DNA of 64,000 bases from Halothermothrix sp. (GTDB lineage: Bacteria; Bacillota; Halanaerobiia; DY22613). Below, one piece after another: positions 50,236 through 59,502 of this stretch. Position 1 is the first letter of the stretch. Every line of letters begins with the position of its first letter. The stretch spans positions 248,001 to 312,000 of the forward strand of contig JAENYK010000005.1 in assembly GCA_016841825.1 (NCBI GenBank). The letters are read 5' to 3'. Under the pieces are notes generated by a model. The model searched no databases. It worked only from the letters and a program-made list of their open reading frames with translations, and was not told the DNA's origin. The translations under genes were made by a program, and so were the position numbers.

Positions 50236-51460
50236 TTACAATGCTAACTCCGTTTTGAGTTGTCACCAGAAAAGATTTGGTATGAGGCAACGAGGATACT
50301 CCGAAGATAGAACTAGCAAAATCTTTAGCAGTGATAAAATCTCCATCAGGGGTAAAGAAAAATAGAAAACGACTCTCTCCACCTACTAATAGTAAACCCT
50401 GTGACACACATATCTCGTTAAGGTCTTCACCCAACTCTCTTTGTAATACGATCTTTCCATCCTGGGGATCAACAAGTGAGATAGTATTTCCGGAAGTTAT
50501 GAGTAAATTTTGATCTAACTTTAAAGTAGCAGGCAAATTAAAAGAATGCTCAATCAAATAAACCTGTCCAGCGTCATGGGTATAACAATATAAGTCACCC
50601 ATTGAGCCTAAAATATACACATAATTTTCGGTAATAATCGAACTTTGTATCTTACCCCGAACAGGAAATTCTGTTGTTAGCCAATCTTCCTCGAGCATAG
50701 AAAACAAAAATCCTTCCTCGTCAATGAAAGTTGGCAAACCGTTAAGAAAACAAAAACTATCCACGATCATTTTATTTGTTAAAGGTTTATCGGTTAATAT
50801 CTGACCACTATTATCTATACTAAGTAAGTTATTACCGGCATAAACCCAAATAATATCATCATTCAGGGTTAAAGGAGTAACATTATTACCAAGATTATGA
50901 TGCCAAATTATTCGCCCATCTTTAGCGTTTAAACCATAAAGAGAACCCTCGAAAGTACCTACAACAATTAGATTCTGTGCAACTAGAGTTGGTGCAAGAA
51001 TAATCTCTCCCAGATCGTTAGTCCAGACTTTTTGTAAATTACTGTCCAAATATTCAATCTGACCTTCTGTTCCAACAATCAGATAATAATCATCAACAAA
51101 AACAGCCGGTGAAGCAAACTTTGTACCCACAGTTGGAATAACTCTGGTCTCAATAGAGTTATCTGAAAGAAAAATCTCTCTGCCATAATCCATATTTGGT
51201 TTGCAATCATAAACCCATTCCTTTGTTTCAAAACCATTCTTGACAAAGGAAAATCTTCGAAAACCAAATGGTACCTTCTCTAGTGCGACAGGTGTAGTAC
51301 CAACCTGGACACCGTCCATATAGATATCAACAGCTCCATGTGGACTAGTAAACGTTAAAGTAATTTGAGCTCTGTTAAACAAATAAAATGTTAGACCAAA
51401 AGCCCCAACGATAAACAACAGAACAATTAATATTGCTATATGAGGATTACTCCTATCCAT
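50219..51460 (-). CDS. PEGA-domain protein with PQQ-like beta-propeller
   Basis: A 413-residue membrane-anchored protein. Helix 8-28 anchors it, residues 32-95 form a PEGA domain (SPHGAVDIYMDGVQVGTTP, FGFRRFSFVKNGF), and the rest is a PQQ-like propeller with repeats such as LIVVGTFEGSLYGLNAKDGRIIWHHN and GNTISLVDPQDGKIVLQRE. BamB has a related propeller but lacks a PEGA domain. It is probably a cell-surface or periplasmic scaffold; function unknown. It is separated from the opp-type genes by a 16-bp hairpin and ends in a strong terminator. Confidence 0.8.
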   Translation of the reverse strand: MDRSNPHIAILIVLLFIVGAFGLTFYLFNRAQITLTFTSPHGAVDIYMDGVQVGTTPVALEKVPFGFRRFSFVKNGFETKEWVYDCKPNMDYGREIFLSDNSIETRVIPTVGTKFASPAVFVDDYYLIVGTEGQIEYLDSNLQKVWTNDLGEIILAPTLVAQNLIVVGTFEGSLYGLNAKDGRIIWHHNLGNNVTPLTLNDDIIWVYAGNNLLSIDNSGQILTDKPLTNKMIVDSFCFLNGLPTFIDEEGFLFSMLEEDWLTTEFPVRGKIQSSIITENYVYILGSMGDLYCYTHDAGQVYLIEHSFNLPATLKLDQNLLITSGNTISLVDPQDGKIVLQRELGEDLNEICVSQGLLLVGGESRFLFFFTPDGDFITAKDFASSIFGVSSLPHTKSFLVTTQNGVSIVKKPGS

Positions 51461-51488
51461 AAGTCACCACCTATCTGCTATTTTAGAA

Positions 51489-51529
51489 ACGACATATGTC
51501 GATGAACTAAGGCCATCGATATATGTCGT
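51489..51529 (-). terminator. Hairpin after the OppC-type permease gene
   Basis: ACGACATATGTCGATG pairs with CATCGATATATGTCGT at 15 of 16 positions, ~20 nt after the permease stop. The following T run is weak (TTTCT), so it may be a terminator or an RNA end stabiliser. Confidence 0.6.
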
Positions 51530-51549
51530 CAAAATCTAGAGCAGAAATA

Positions 51550-52443
51550 TTACCGTCCTTTTAGTTTTGGATCAAATGCATCTCGTAAGCCATCACCCAT
51601 AAAGTTAAAGGCTAGAATGGTGAAGAAGATAAATATTCCTGGCCAAATTGCTAACCATGGAGCAGAGGTCAGGTATTGGCGAGCGTTCATTAACATATTA
51701 CCCCAACTCGGGGTAGGTGGTTGAATACCTAAACCCAGGTAACTGAGGTATGATTCTTGCAGAATAGCCCCGCCACACTGTAAAGATGCATTAACAATGA
51801 TTGGTGCCAGGGTATTTGGTAGAATATGCAAGAATATAATTCGCGGAGTGGATACACCAATAGCCCTGGCTGCCAAAACATATTCCTGTTCCTTTAGTGA
51901 CAATACCTGGGCACGTACGACTCTTGAGACTCCCATCCAACCAAATATAACCAGTATGACTATAATATTAGTAAAACCAGCACCCATCATTGCAGCCATA
52001 ACCAGCAAAATAGGAAGTCGCGGCAAAGAGATCATAAAATCCACAATACGCATTAAAATCGAATCCACAAGCCCACCAAAAAATCCTGAAACAGCTCCAA
52101 CTGTACTTCCTATAATAACACTTGTCAGTGAAACAATAATACCTAAACTTAAAGAAATCTTTCCTCCCGCAATAATCCGACTAAAAAAATCACGCCCTAA
52201 TTCATCAGTACCCATCCAATGTTCAGCTGTTGGGGCTTTAAAACGATTAAGCAATTGAACTCTATTAATATCGCTCCCAAAGAAAGTTGATATAATAGTT
52301 AGCATTATTAGGATAATAATAATCGTTAAACCTACTATTGCTAATTTATGTTTAAAAAATCGTTTTACTACCATTCTTCCATAGGATTCAGATTTATCTG
52401 TAAGACCGTGAAGCTTTTCAGAATTAACTTGAGTATTTGCCAT
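51550..52443 (-). CDS. Peptide-type ABC transporter permease (OppC/DppC)
   Basis: A 297-residue permease with the OppC N-terminal segment (RFFKHKLAIVGLTIIIILIMLTI) and GTDELGRDFFSRIIAGG, which marks the C-type permease. The EAA loop is seen as EYVLAARAIGVSTPRIIFLHILPNTLAPI (near residues 187-215). It forms a heterodimer with the OppB-type protein encoded 18 nt upstream. No ATPase gene follows. Confidence 0.92.
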   Translation of the reverse strand: MANTQVNSEKLHGLTDKSESYGRMVVKRFFKHKLAIVGLTIIIILIMLTIISTFFGSDINRVQLLNRFKAPTAEHWMGTDELGRDFFSRIIAGGKISLSLGIIVSLTSVIIGSTVGAVSGFFGGLVDSILMRIVDFMISLPRLPILLVMAAMMGAGFTNIIVILVIFGWMGVSRVVRAQVLSLKEQEYVLAARAIGVSTPRIIFLHILPNTLAPIIVNASLQCGGAILQESYLSYLGLGIQPPTPSWGNMLMNARQYLTSAPWLAIWPGIFIFFTILAFNFMGDGLRDAFDPKLKGR

Positions 52444-52461
52444 CTATTCTCTCCTCCTCCC

Positions 52462-53430
52462 TTAAGAATATCGAATCCGTGGATCTATTACTGCATAAAA
52501 AAGATCTGCAATCAGATTAAATGTTACCGTCAGCGTACCTAAAAACATTACAATTGACATAGTAATAAAGGTATCATGGCCAGTAATAGAATTTATGAAG
52601 AGTTGTCCCATACCAGGATAAGCAAAAACCTGTTCGGTGACAATCGAACCACCAAAAATAGCCGGAATAGATAACATAACCAGCGTAATCAAAGGAATTA
52701 AAGCATTGCGTAACGCATGTTTGAAGATAACTACCCTCTCTCCCAGACCTTTTGATCTGGCTGTCCGAATGTAATCTTCTCGAATTACTTCCAACATACA
52801 GGATCTCATATAACGCATCCAACTAGCCAGGTTAATTAAACCCAGGGCAACTGTTGGCATAATTAGGTATCGAATTCTATCCAAAAAGGGTCCTAATGCT
52901 CCTGAAGGCAAGTCTACACTCCGATAGCCAGCCGCCGGAAGAATCCTTAAATGGACTGCGAATAAGTAAATAAACAATAACGCCAACCAGTGAGATGGGG
53001 TACTAAATCCAACAAAAGAAAAAATCGTCCAAAAATAATCCATCAGTGAATACTGCTTGAGAGCTGAGTAAATCCCAATTGGAATCGCAATTATTAACGC
53101 AAAAATAAAGGCACTTGTAGCCAGAATTATTGTTCTAGGCATGTTTCTTTTTAAAATCGTAACAACTGGTATTTTATAAGTTCGGGAAAACCCTAGATCT
53201 CCTTGTAATACTTTACTTATCCATTTTACATATCTAACATAGAACGGTTGATCAAGACCATATGCTTTCCTCAATTCCTGGAGGTCTTCTGCTGTCATCT
53301 CAGGATCAGACATCAATAGTTGATCGATTGGATCTCCAGGCATATTTACCAGTATAAAAAATGAAATTAGTGAAATCAAAAAAAGTACTGGTATAAACTG
53401 CAATAAACGTTTAATTATATACTTGGCCAT
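52462..53430 (-). CDS. Peptide-type ABC transporter permease (OppB/DppB)
   Basis: A 322-residue permease. It opens MAKYIIKRLLQFIPVLFLISL, then PGDPIDQL and LGLDQP-like YGLDQPFYVRYVKW. The EAA loop is DYIRTARSKGLGERVVIFKHALRNALIP. I chose ATG at 53430, which has GGAGGTGCAGC upstream; the ORF can begin 5 codons earlier. It follows the binding-protein gene after a hairpin (53450-53477). Confidence 0.92.
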   Translation of the reverse strand: MAKYIIKRLLQFIPVLFLISLISFFILVNMPGDPIDQLLMSDPEMTAEDLQELRKAYGLDQPFYVRYVKWISKVLQGDLGFSRTYKIPVVTILKRNMPRTIILATSAFIFALIIAIPIGIYSALKQYSLMDYFWTIFSFVGFSTPSHWLALLFIYLFAVHLRILPAAGYRSVDLPSGALGPFLDRIRYLIMPTVALGLINLASWMRYMRSCMLEVIREDYIRTARSKGLGERVVIFKHALRNALIPLITLVMLSIPAIFGGSIVTEQVFAYPGMGQLFINSITGHDTFITMSIVMFLGTLTVTFNLIADLFYAVIDPRIRYS

Positions 53431-53449
53431 TAGCTGCACCTCCATAATT

Positions 53450-53477
53450 GAGAAGGTCGCGCGTGGGCGACCTTCTC
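53450..53477 (-). terminator. Intercistronic hairpin between binding protein and permease genes
   Basis: GAGAAGGTCGC pairs exactly with GCGACCTTCTC around GCGTGG. There is no T run. Such hairpins after binding-protein genes usually protect the upstream mRNA or reduce read-through, giving more binding protein than permease. Confidence 0.75.
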
Positions 53478-53495
53478 ATATAGTTGAATTAATTT

Positions 53496-55148
53496 CTAAT
53501 TCTCAATATCCCACTCCCAGGTATTCCAACTATAAGGGTCATTACTACCAGTTGGTCTAATACCAGTTACACTGGTCTTCCAGGTTGCAATGTCTGTCCG
53601 GAACCATAATGGGATAGAAGGAATCTCATCGGTCCAGATCTTCAATAATTCTGCAGCATACTCTTGCCGCTTAGTTCCTGACATCTCTTCTAAGATCAGA
53701 TCGACTAATTCGTCAACCCTTGCATTCTCAAAACCAGCCACGTTCTGACCAGCCCAACCATTCTCTTCAGTAGGAATCTGGTTAGAATGCCACATATTAG
53801 GCATACTGATTGGGGAAGAACTCCAGGCAAACAAAACCATACCTGGCCATTGACGCTTGTAGAAATGATCGCCATTAAACAATACGTTGGATGGCATTAC
53901 TTCGAGTTCTAGTTTGACACCAATCTGACTATACATGTCTTGCAATACTTGCAGAGCCAATTCACGTGGTCTGTTACCAGAAGTGGTACGTGCATTAATG
54001 ATCAATTTTTCGCCTGCATCATTAACCATAATTCCATCTGAACCTTTGTGATAACCGGCCATTGCTAACAGAGCGATTGCCTGATCTGGATTATACTCAT
54101 ATTTGGTAATAATCTTCTGAGCCTCTTCTGTGAACAATGGATGCCGTGGAGCCATAAAAGTATGAGCTACTGGCTGTAAACCTTCAAATAGAGCCTGAAC
54201 CATAGTGTCTCTGTCAATAGCATAAACTAGTGCTTTACGTACTCGCAAGTCACGAAATGCTGGATAATCCCGAACATTTAGATCAACATGTTCCCAGGTT
54301 GTTGCTGGAATAAAAGCAATATTGATCTCATCAGGATTGACAGAATTCTTCAAAGTTACGGCAGTATCAAAAGGAACTGTTGGTGGTAATGTTACATCTA
54401 CTTCACCGGTTTTAATCAGAACTGACATAGTCTCAGTATCAGTGATAAACTTAATGATCACCCGATCGATCTCTGGATCGCCCAGGAAAAAGTCTTCATT
54501 CTTAACCAGTTCGATATGAGAACCAGGTACCCATTCCTGAATTTTGTATGCACCTTTACCAAAGTAGCCACTAGTCCAGTATGGATGGTTTTGAAACTTC
54601 TCTTTATCTTCGTTATATACTGGCTCTAACAGCTGTGCAGGTAAAATAGTATTGGCAATGACTAGATCTGCAAAAGGATACTTCTCGTTCCAATGCACGA
54701 TACATTCATAATCATTAATCATCTCAATACTGTCAATCTTGTCAGAAACAGTACGACTTACTATTGGAATATCTTTATCATGCATTACTTTAAGACTAAA
54801 GATAAAGTCTTTTACAGTAAGTGGAGTTCCATCTTGCCAATATACATCTTTTCTCAGTTTCCAATGAACATCCATGGTATTATCAGCATTAACTATCCAG
54901 GTACCATCTTCAATACTTGGTAAGTACTCTACTACACCTGGATGTACGTCCCAATTGTCATCTCGATAATACACATCAGTATCAATAAACCCATCTACGG
55001 TTGTACCAGCTACCATAGAGAACATTGGACCAAAACCGTCTGGCTCTTGAGTAATCGCCACGGTCAAAGTCTTAGCCAAACCAACACCACTAACCACAGT
55101 GAGAATTAATAAAAGAACTGATAAGATCACAAGTCTTTTTTGATGCAT
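53496..55148 (-). CDS. Extracellular solute-binding protein, family 5 (peptide type)
   Basis: A 550-residue SBP_bac_5 protein that would capture peptides or other solutes for the importer. It has a Sec signal (residues ~1-25, ending GLAK) but no lipobox cysteine, unlike most Firmicute binding proteins. Recognition motifs include DVHWKLRKDVYWQDGTPLTVKDFIFSLK (residues 105-132), ENEDFFLGDPEIDRV-like KNEDFFLGD, and FRDLRVRKALVYAIDRD. The lack of lipid anchor suggests a true periplasm. Its operon lacks OppD/OppF ATPases. Confidence 0.9.
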   Translation of the reverse strand: MHQKRLVILSVLLLILTVVSGVGLAKTLTVAITQEPDGFGPMFSMVAGTTVDGFIDTDVYYRDDNWDVHPGVVEYLPSIEDGTWIVNADNTMDVHWKLRKDVYWQDGTPLTVKDFIFSLKVMHDKDIPIVSRTVSDKIDSIEMINDYECIVHWNEKYPFADLVIANTILPAQLLEPVYNEDKEKFQNHPYWTSGYFGKGAYKIQEWVPGSHIELVKNEDFFLGDPEIDRVIIKFITDTETMSVLIKTGEVDVTLPPTVPFDTAVTLKNSVNPDEINIAFIPATTWEHVDLNVRDYPAFRDLRVRKALVYAIDRDTMVQALFEGLQPVAHTFMAPRHPLFTEEAQKIITKYEYNPDQAIALLAMAGYHKGSDGIMVNDAGEKLIINARTTSGNRPRELALQVLQDMYSQIGVKLELEVMPSNVLFNGDHFYKRQWPGMVLFAWSSSPISMPNMWHSNQIPTEENGWAGQNVAGFENARVDELVDLILEEMSGTKRQEYAAELLKIWTDEIPSIPLWFRTDIATWKTSVTGIRPTGSNDPYSWNTWEWDIEN

Positions 55149-55777
55149 TTTTTCTCCTCCTTTTTGTCGTTAATATCCTCGGCTACTATGCATCAGCACA
55201 TAATACCTCTCCACTAATCGATAAATCACCTCCCAATGATGGTTATTATTATATTTACTTGACATTGCTAACATAAGTAAGTTCTGAGAAAAAGGTAATT
55301 ACCAAAAGTAACATATACAAATATGTTATACAGGAGAACCTCTCCGAAAATCAGCTACTCTTATCTATATATATGTAGTAAACTCAAATAAATTCATTTG
55401 ATAACTCTTCAGAACATTTCGGAAATTAGCAAAACCATTATACTAACCGAAAAATAGGAAAATACTATCAAAGAACTCCATTGAAATAATATATTCGCCC
55501 CATCAGGAATAAAATCCTTTTTCTTAGTACTACTTTTTTGAGTAATTCTAACTTACGCAGTTCGTGGATAGAAAGTTAAAGAATAAATAACTGCAAATTC
55601 ACCCTAACTATGAGAAGTACCGTTATAATCTTGATTCTTTAAATACTAATTCGCTAAAAATACCAATATTCCTTTTTAATACTCTTATTTTTTTTGAATT
55701 CGAGCAAATTTTGGGGTAACTATTGATCATTGATAGAAAATTAATGTAAGATGTTTTCAAATTTTGAATATTCACAT
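55149..55777. other. Gene-free stretch upstream of the solute-binding protein gene
   Basis: About 630 nt with no supportable gene. It holds the likely promoter of the importer operon; a TATAAT occurs on the minus strand near 55249 without a good -35. TAACATAT/ATATGTTA (55309-55328) is a possible operator. The rest is plain AT-rich sequence. Confidence 0.5.
55309..55328. promoter_or_regulatory. Palindrome TAACATAT-ACAA-ATATGTTA
   Basis: A perfect 8-bp inverted repeat with a 4-nt centre, ~160 nt upstream of the binding-protein start. It looks like an operator half-site pair, but no regulator gene is adjacent. Confidence 0.4.
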
Positions 55778-55829
55778 AAAAATCCTTCTATAAATATGAC
55801 CAAATCCCGGATCATTTTCATAGAAGGAT
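55778..55829 (-). terminator. Terminator after the ion-transporter-like gene
   Basis: On the minus strand ATCCTTCTAT pairs with ATAGAAGGAT and encloses a second helix (ATGATCCGGG with its partner), then TTTTTATG follows. Confidence 0.75.
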
Positions 55830-55859
55830 GGTTCTGAAAATTATTAAATAGTGCTGTGT

Positions 55860-57239
55860 TTAGAGCATGAATATACCGACAATTGTAGCTACTATCAATC
55901 CTGTGATTACTGGGATAAAGTTTTTTCTGGCTAACTCCATTGGTGACACTCCAGCAACACCAGCAGTTGCAACTAAACCAAAAGCCCATGCTGTCAATGT
56001 ACCACCACCTGACCAAATTGCTCCAATCTGGCCAATGGCTGCCAATGTTGCGATATTTACACCCATTGAACCACCAATTGCTTTTGCCAGAGCACCAACC
56101 AATGGCAAACCTGAGAATCCAGAACCATCAAGACCTGTTACAATACCTACTATCAATATACCAAAGGCAACTGGAATCGCAGATAAGGGTACTGCATTAG
56201 AGAACATTTGTCCCAAATCAAACAAAAATCCTGGTGCACCTTCACCCAATATTACCTGAGCATTGTCTGGTGAACCTAGAAAAAAGAATCCAGCAATCGG
56301 AATAACCGTTGAAAAAATTTTCATTGAAAAGAGAAAACCTTGTTTTAGATAACCTTCCAATTCTTCCAAAGCTTTATTACCATGACCAAGCAGAGAGATT
56401 AAAATTAAGAATAATGCTGCGATTCCACCAAGTAAAGCAGTAGAATCTCCACCTTTAATCTTTAAAATGATCATTGCGATAATCGCTGAAATAAACACTA
56501 CAGGAACCGCTATAGCTATAAAACCCGCTCCATTTCCAAACTCTGTTCTGTCTTTTTCATCAGTCTGAACTGTTTCATGATTTTTCTTATTCTGTTTAGA
56601 TTGCACTCCTTTAGCAATCTCTCGCCGTACCATAAAATAAGCGACTATAATTGCTGTAATACCGGCAATTATAGATAAAATACCACCTTTATTCAATACC
56701 TCTGAGACATCTACACCAGCAGCACCTGATGTAATAGCCGGTGCACCCTGTAATACCAGATCACCTGAAAGAGCCATCCCATGTCCCAAAATATTTACAC
56801 TCATAGCTGCTGCCATTGCCGGTAACCCCGATTTAATCGCGATAGGAATCAGGATCGTCCCAACAAGTGCTGTTGACGGGGTTGGCCAAAAGAATAACGC
56901 ACTGGCGTACATAACAATACCAATGGCAAAAAAAGAAATGGTCGGCGTCTTCAAAATTTTTCTGACAGGAGCAACCATTAAATAATCTGCCCCAATATTC
57001 TCCATCGACTTTAACATTGCTACCATTAATGCAATTATTAGCATAATGTCAAACAGATCTGTTCCTGCTGAGAGAAAAGCATTAAAAACTGTCTGAACTG
57101 CACCAACTAGCGTTCCCTTATAGGCAAGACCAATCACGAAAATCCCCAGAGTTGTAATCAATACAACTCCCCTCTTCAAAACCATAGCTACTACAACAGC
57201 CAGTACTACAATTAAATACATCCAATGTGCTAATGTCAT
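55860..57239 (-). CDS. Ion-transporter-superfamily permease, substrate unknown
   Basis: A 459-residue protein with about twelve helices and a charged loop (residues 215-240, KQNKKNHETVQTDEKDRTE). Internal repeats FFWPTPSTALVGTILIPIAIKSGLPAMAAA and GLDGSGFSGLPLVGALAKAIGG (two P/G-rich re-entrant-like hairpins, near 115-145 and 370-392) resemble the CitM/GntP/NhaC-like ion-transporter superfamily. It probably exchanges an organic anion or Na+/H+; the substrate cannot be assigned. Monocistronic with its own terminator. Confidence 0.7.
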   Translation of the reverse strand: MTLAHWMYLIVVLAVVVAMVLKRGVVLITTLGIFVIGLAYKGTLVGAVQTVFNAFLSAGTDLFDIMLIIALMVAMLKSMENIGADYLMVAPVRKILKTPTISFFAIGIVMYASALFFWPTPSTALVGTILIPIAIKSGLPAMAAAMSVNILGHGMALSGDLVLQGAPAITSGAAGVDVSEVLNKGGILSIIAGITAIIVAYFMVRREIAKGVQSKQNKKNHETVQTDEKDRTEFGNGAGFIAIAVPVVFISAIIAMIILKIKGGDSTALLGGIAALFLILISLLGHGNKALEELEGYLKQGFLFSMKIFSTVIPIAGFFFLGSPDNAQVILGEGAPGFLFDLGQMFSNAVPLSAIPVAFGILIVGIVTGLDGSGFSGLPLVGALAKAIGGSMGVNIATLAAIGQIGAIWSGGGTLTAWAFGLVATAGVAGVSPMELARKNFIPVITGLIVATIVGIFML

Positions 57240-57366
57240 AATACTTAAACTATTCCCCCTTTCTAATTCTTAGAATACCTCATTTCTGTGACTTATACAC
57301 ATTTTGCAAATTGCATCTTTTAGCATTTTTATGACACAACAAATTTCCATTCAGTTATTTTTCATG

Positions 57367-57397
57367 AAAAAAACTCCATCTTAACCATGGAGTTTTT
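57367..57397 (-). terminator. Terminator after the DUF4097-like gene
   Basis: AAAAAACTCCAT pairs with ATGGAGTTTTTT around a 7-nt loop; T-rich on both sides, so it works in either direction. Confidence 0.88.
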
Positions 57398-57444
57398 TAT
57401 CGGCTCAGGAATAAATCTATCATTTTCTCAATAACTTTGAACTA

Positions 57445-58317
57445 TTAAAAACTTAAAATATCTATATTTCCATTAGAAGTTTCTAAATTAAGAATCGCAC
57501 CACCTCCATTGATAGTCTCCAGATAATGATCTTCAATAGTCAGCAATCCTGTATATTCACAATATATCTGACCATTAGTTGTTGTGGCATCAATATTCAA
57601 TCCACTATCTGCTGGTAATTGTATGCTAATGTCTGAATTTGATGTATCCAGACCATAATAATTGTCTACTGATACATCAGCAGAGCTGATAAAATCAATA
57701 TCCCCATTCACTGTCTCTAAGATTACATCAGAGATGCCTCTGTCCGTCTCAACCTGAATCGGACCGTTCGAGGTAACAGCACTGAGGCTGAGACCACCAA
57801 AATCGCTTATGTATATCCCTCCATTGGAAGAATTTAAATCCAGTTCTCCGGTTGCTCCCATAACAGATATGTCACCATTACTGTTTCGTCCAGCCAAAAT
57901 ACCATTAAAACTTTGGATATCGATGTTGCCATTGCTGGTTTTCAGAAGTACATGGTTATTATTAGTTTTAATAATTAAATTGAATCCTACAGATAGCACA
58001 CCTCTGGGTAAAGGTGATGGAACTTTTGCTATTATATGGAGTTCAGAGTTCTCTTCTTTCATCTGGATATCCATTTCATTCAATACTTCTGCCACCGCCA
58101 GAGCATCAACTCCTTTTGCGAATTCCTGCACCTTAAGAGTCTCTTCATCTGATGCCTGAAAACTTACATAACCATTAATGTTATCGACAATTAGTTTTGA
58201 TTGCATTGACAAATTCAGATCATATTTCTCTATCTGTTGTTCAAGGTTTGTTGTGATACAACCACTTACAGCAGATACTAACAATACTATAGCTATCGAA
58301 ACCATAACTTTTTTCAT
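57445..58317 (-). CDS. DUF4097-like beta-helix lipoprotein
   Basis: A 290-residue lipoprotein. The lipobox SAVSG-C puts the lipidated cysteine at residue 20. The rest is a repeat-built beta domain with units of the form S/T-N-G-x-I-x-I: LKTSNGNIDIQS, GRNSNGDISVMG, LNSSNGGIYISD, AVTSNGPIQVE, LETVNGDIDFIS and LETSNGNIDILSF. Such domains occur in DUF4097 proteins, thought to be surface-located adhesin-like or envelope-stress related. Function unknown. It is monocistronic and is the only clear lipoprotein in the window. Confidence 0.8.
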   Translation of the reverse strand: MKKVMVSIAIVLLVSAVSGCITTNLEQQIEKYDLNLSMQSKLIVDNINGYVSFQASDEETLKVQEFAKGVDALAVAEVLNEMDIQMKEENSELHIIAKVPSPLPRGVLSVGFNLIIKTNNNHVLLKTSNGNIDIQSFNGILAGRNSNGDISVMGATGELDLNSSNGGIYISDFGGLSLSAVTSNGPIQVETDRGISDVILETVNGDIDFISSADVSVDNYYGLDTSNSDISIQLPADSGLNIDATTTNGQIYCEYTGLLTIEDHYLETINGGGAILNLETSNGNIDILSF

Positions 58318-58432
58318 TTTTAATTATCCCCCTTTTTTAAATTTCAGAATACACAACCCGAAACATAGGTAATTCATCCCCATATTTGAAACTGATCACT
58401 ATATAATAAATATTTCAGCGCTAAATAAGAAA

Positions 58433-58472
58433 GACCTGCTTTTCACAGACACAATGTCCGCAAAAATAGGTC
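58433..58472 (-). terminator. Terminator after hypE
   Basis: GACCT and TTTT on the left pair with AAAA and AGGTC on the right over an inner GACA/TGTC helix, 20 nt after the stop; TTTCTTATTT follows. Confidence 0.65.
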
Positions 58473-58491
58473 AACAATACCTCCTTTCATT

Positions 58492-59502
58492 TTAACAGAT
58501 ACGTGGTAGTTGGTTCCCCATCGGCATCTCCAGGATCCTGGTTGTCTTAATTTCCGTCTCGACATAGACCTGGGGGTAGATCGACCTGGCTACAATTTCA
58601 CCGATAATCGCAGCATCTTTTCCTTCAGGCAATTTACTCATTGCTATAGTGATCTTATCAGCCGATTCTTTTGGTACGATAGCTACAAGCTTACCTTCAT
58701 TGGCGATATAAAATGGATCTAATCCCAATAAGTCGCACATACCCTGAACCTGGGCCAGCAACGGAACCTGCTCTACTTCAATTTTAATCTCCACCCCTGC
58801 TTCTTCTGCCAATTCGTTCAACACAGTCCCAACTCCACCTCTGGTAGGGTCACGCATTACCCTAATCTGCGGCTCAACTTCTAACATCACCTCAACAAGG
58901 CGATGTAAAGGTGTAGAATCACTCCTCACATCTGTCTTTAGTGACAATCCTTTCCTACAGGCCAGAATAGCAATTCCATGATCTCCCATAGTCCCACTAA
59001 GGATCACTTTATCGCCGATCTGTATTTTACTTGCCGACAGTTCTCGACCTTCCGGGATAATGCCAACACCTGTAGTATTGATAAAGATCTGATCGCCTTT
59101 ACCTTTTTCCACAACTTTAGTATCACCTGTTATGATCTCAACTCCTGCTATTTTTGCCGCTATTGCCATCGACTCAATTATTTCTTTGAAAAGATTGATT
59201 TCTAATCCCTCTTCCAAAATTAAGCCAGAAGTTAGGTACACTGGTCGAGCTCCTACCATCGCCAGATCGTTTACTGTTCCATAAATTGCCAGTTCGCCAA
59301 TATTTCCACCGGGGAAAATAGGTGGTGTGATCACAAAAGAATCTGTGGTCACGGCAACTTTTCCGGGTGGCAAACTGACTGCTGCCGCATCAGTTAATTT
59401 ATTCAAAACCGAATTGGCAAAAGCTTGCAGAATAATCTCTTCGATTAATTTCCGGGTCAATAGACCACCACTTCCATGAGCCAATAATATCTTCTCAGAC
59501 AT
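58492..59502 (-). CDS. hypE: Hydrogenase maturation protein HypE
   Basis: HypE dehydrates the carbamoyl group on its last cysteine to a thiocyanate, the CN source for the [NiFe] site. The 336-residue protein starts MSEKILLAHGSGGLLTRKLIEE, has an AIR-synthase-type ATP site (GTVNDLAMVGARPVYLTSGLILEEG, residues ~74-98) and ends in the required P-R-I-C. I chose ATG at 59502 with AGAAAGGGGATT upstream; it overlaps hypD by 8 nt. Last gene of the hyp run. Confidence 0.95.
   Translation of the reverse strand: MSEKILLAHGSGGLLTRKLIEEIILQAFANSVLNKLTDAAAVSLPPGKVAVTTDSFVITPPIFPGGNIGELAIYGTVNDLAMVGARPVYLTSGLILEEGLEINLFKEIIESMAIAAKIAGVEIITGDTKVVEKGKGDQIFINTTGVGIIPEGRELSASKIQIGDKVILSGTMGDHGIAILACRKGLSLKTDVRSDSTPLHRLVEVMLEVEPQIRVMRDPTRGGVGTVLNELAEEAGVEIKIEVEQVPLLAQVQGMCDLLGLDPFYIANEGKLVAIVPKESADKITIAMSKLPEGKDAAIIGEIVARSIYPQVYVETEIKTTRILEMPMGNQLPRIC

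Noticed and set aside
55741-56016. 91-codon frame overlapping the end of the ion-transporter gene
   Set aside because: Out of frame with the transporter and spanning its terminator; Trp/Cys/Ser-rich shadow sequence.
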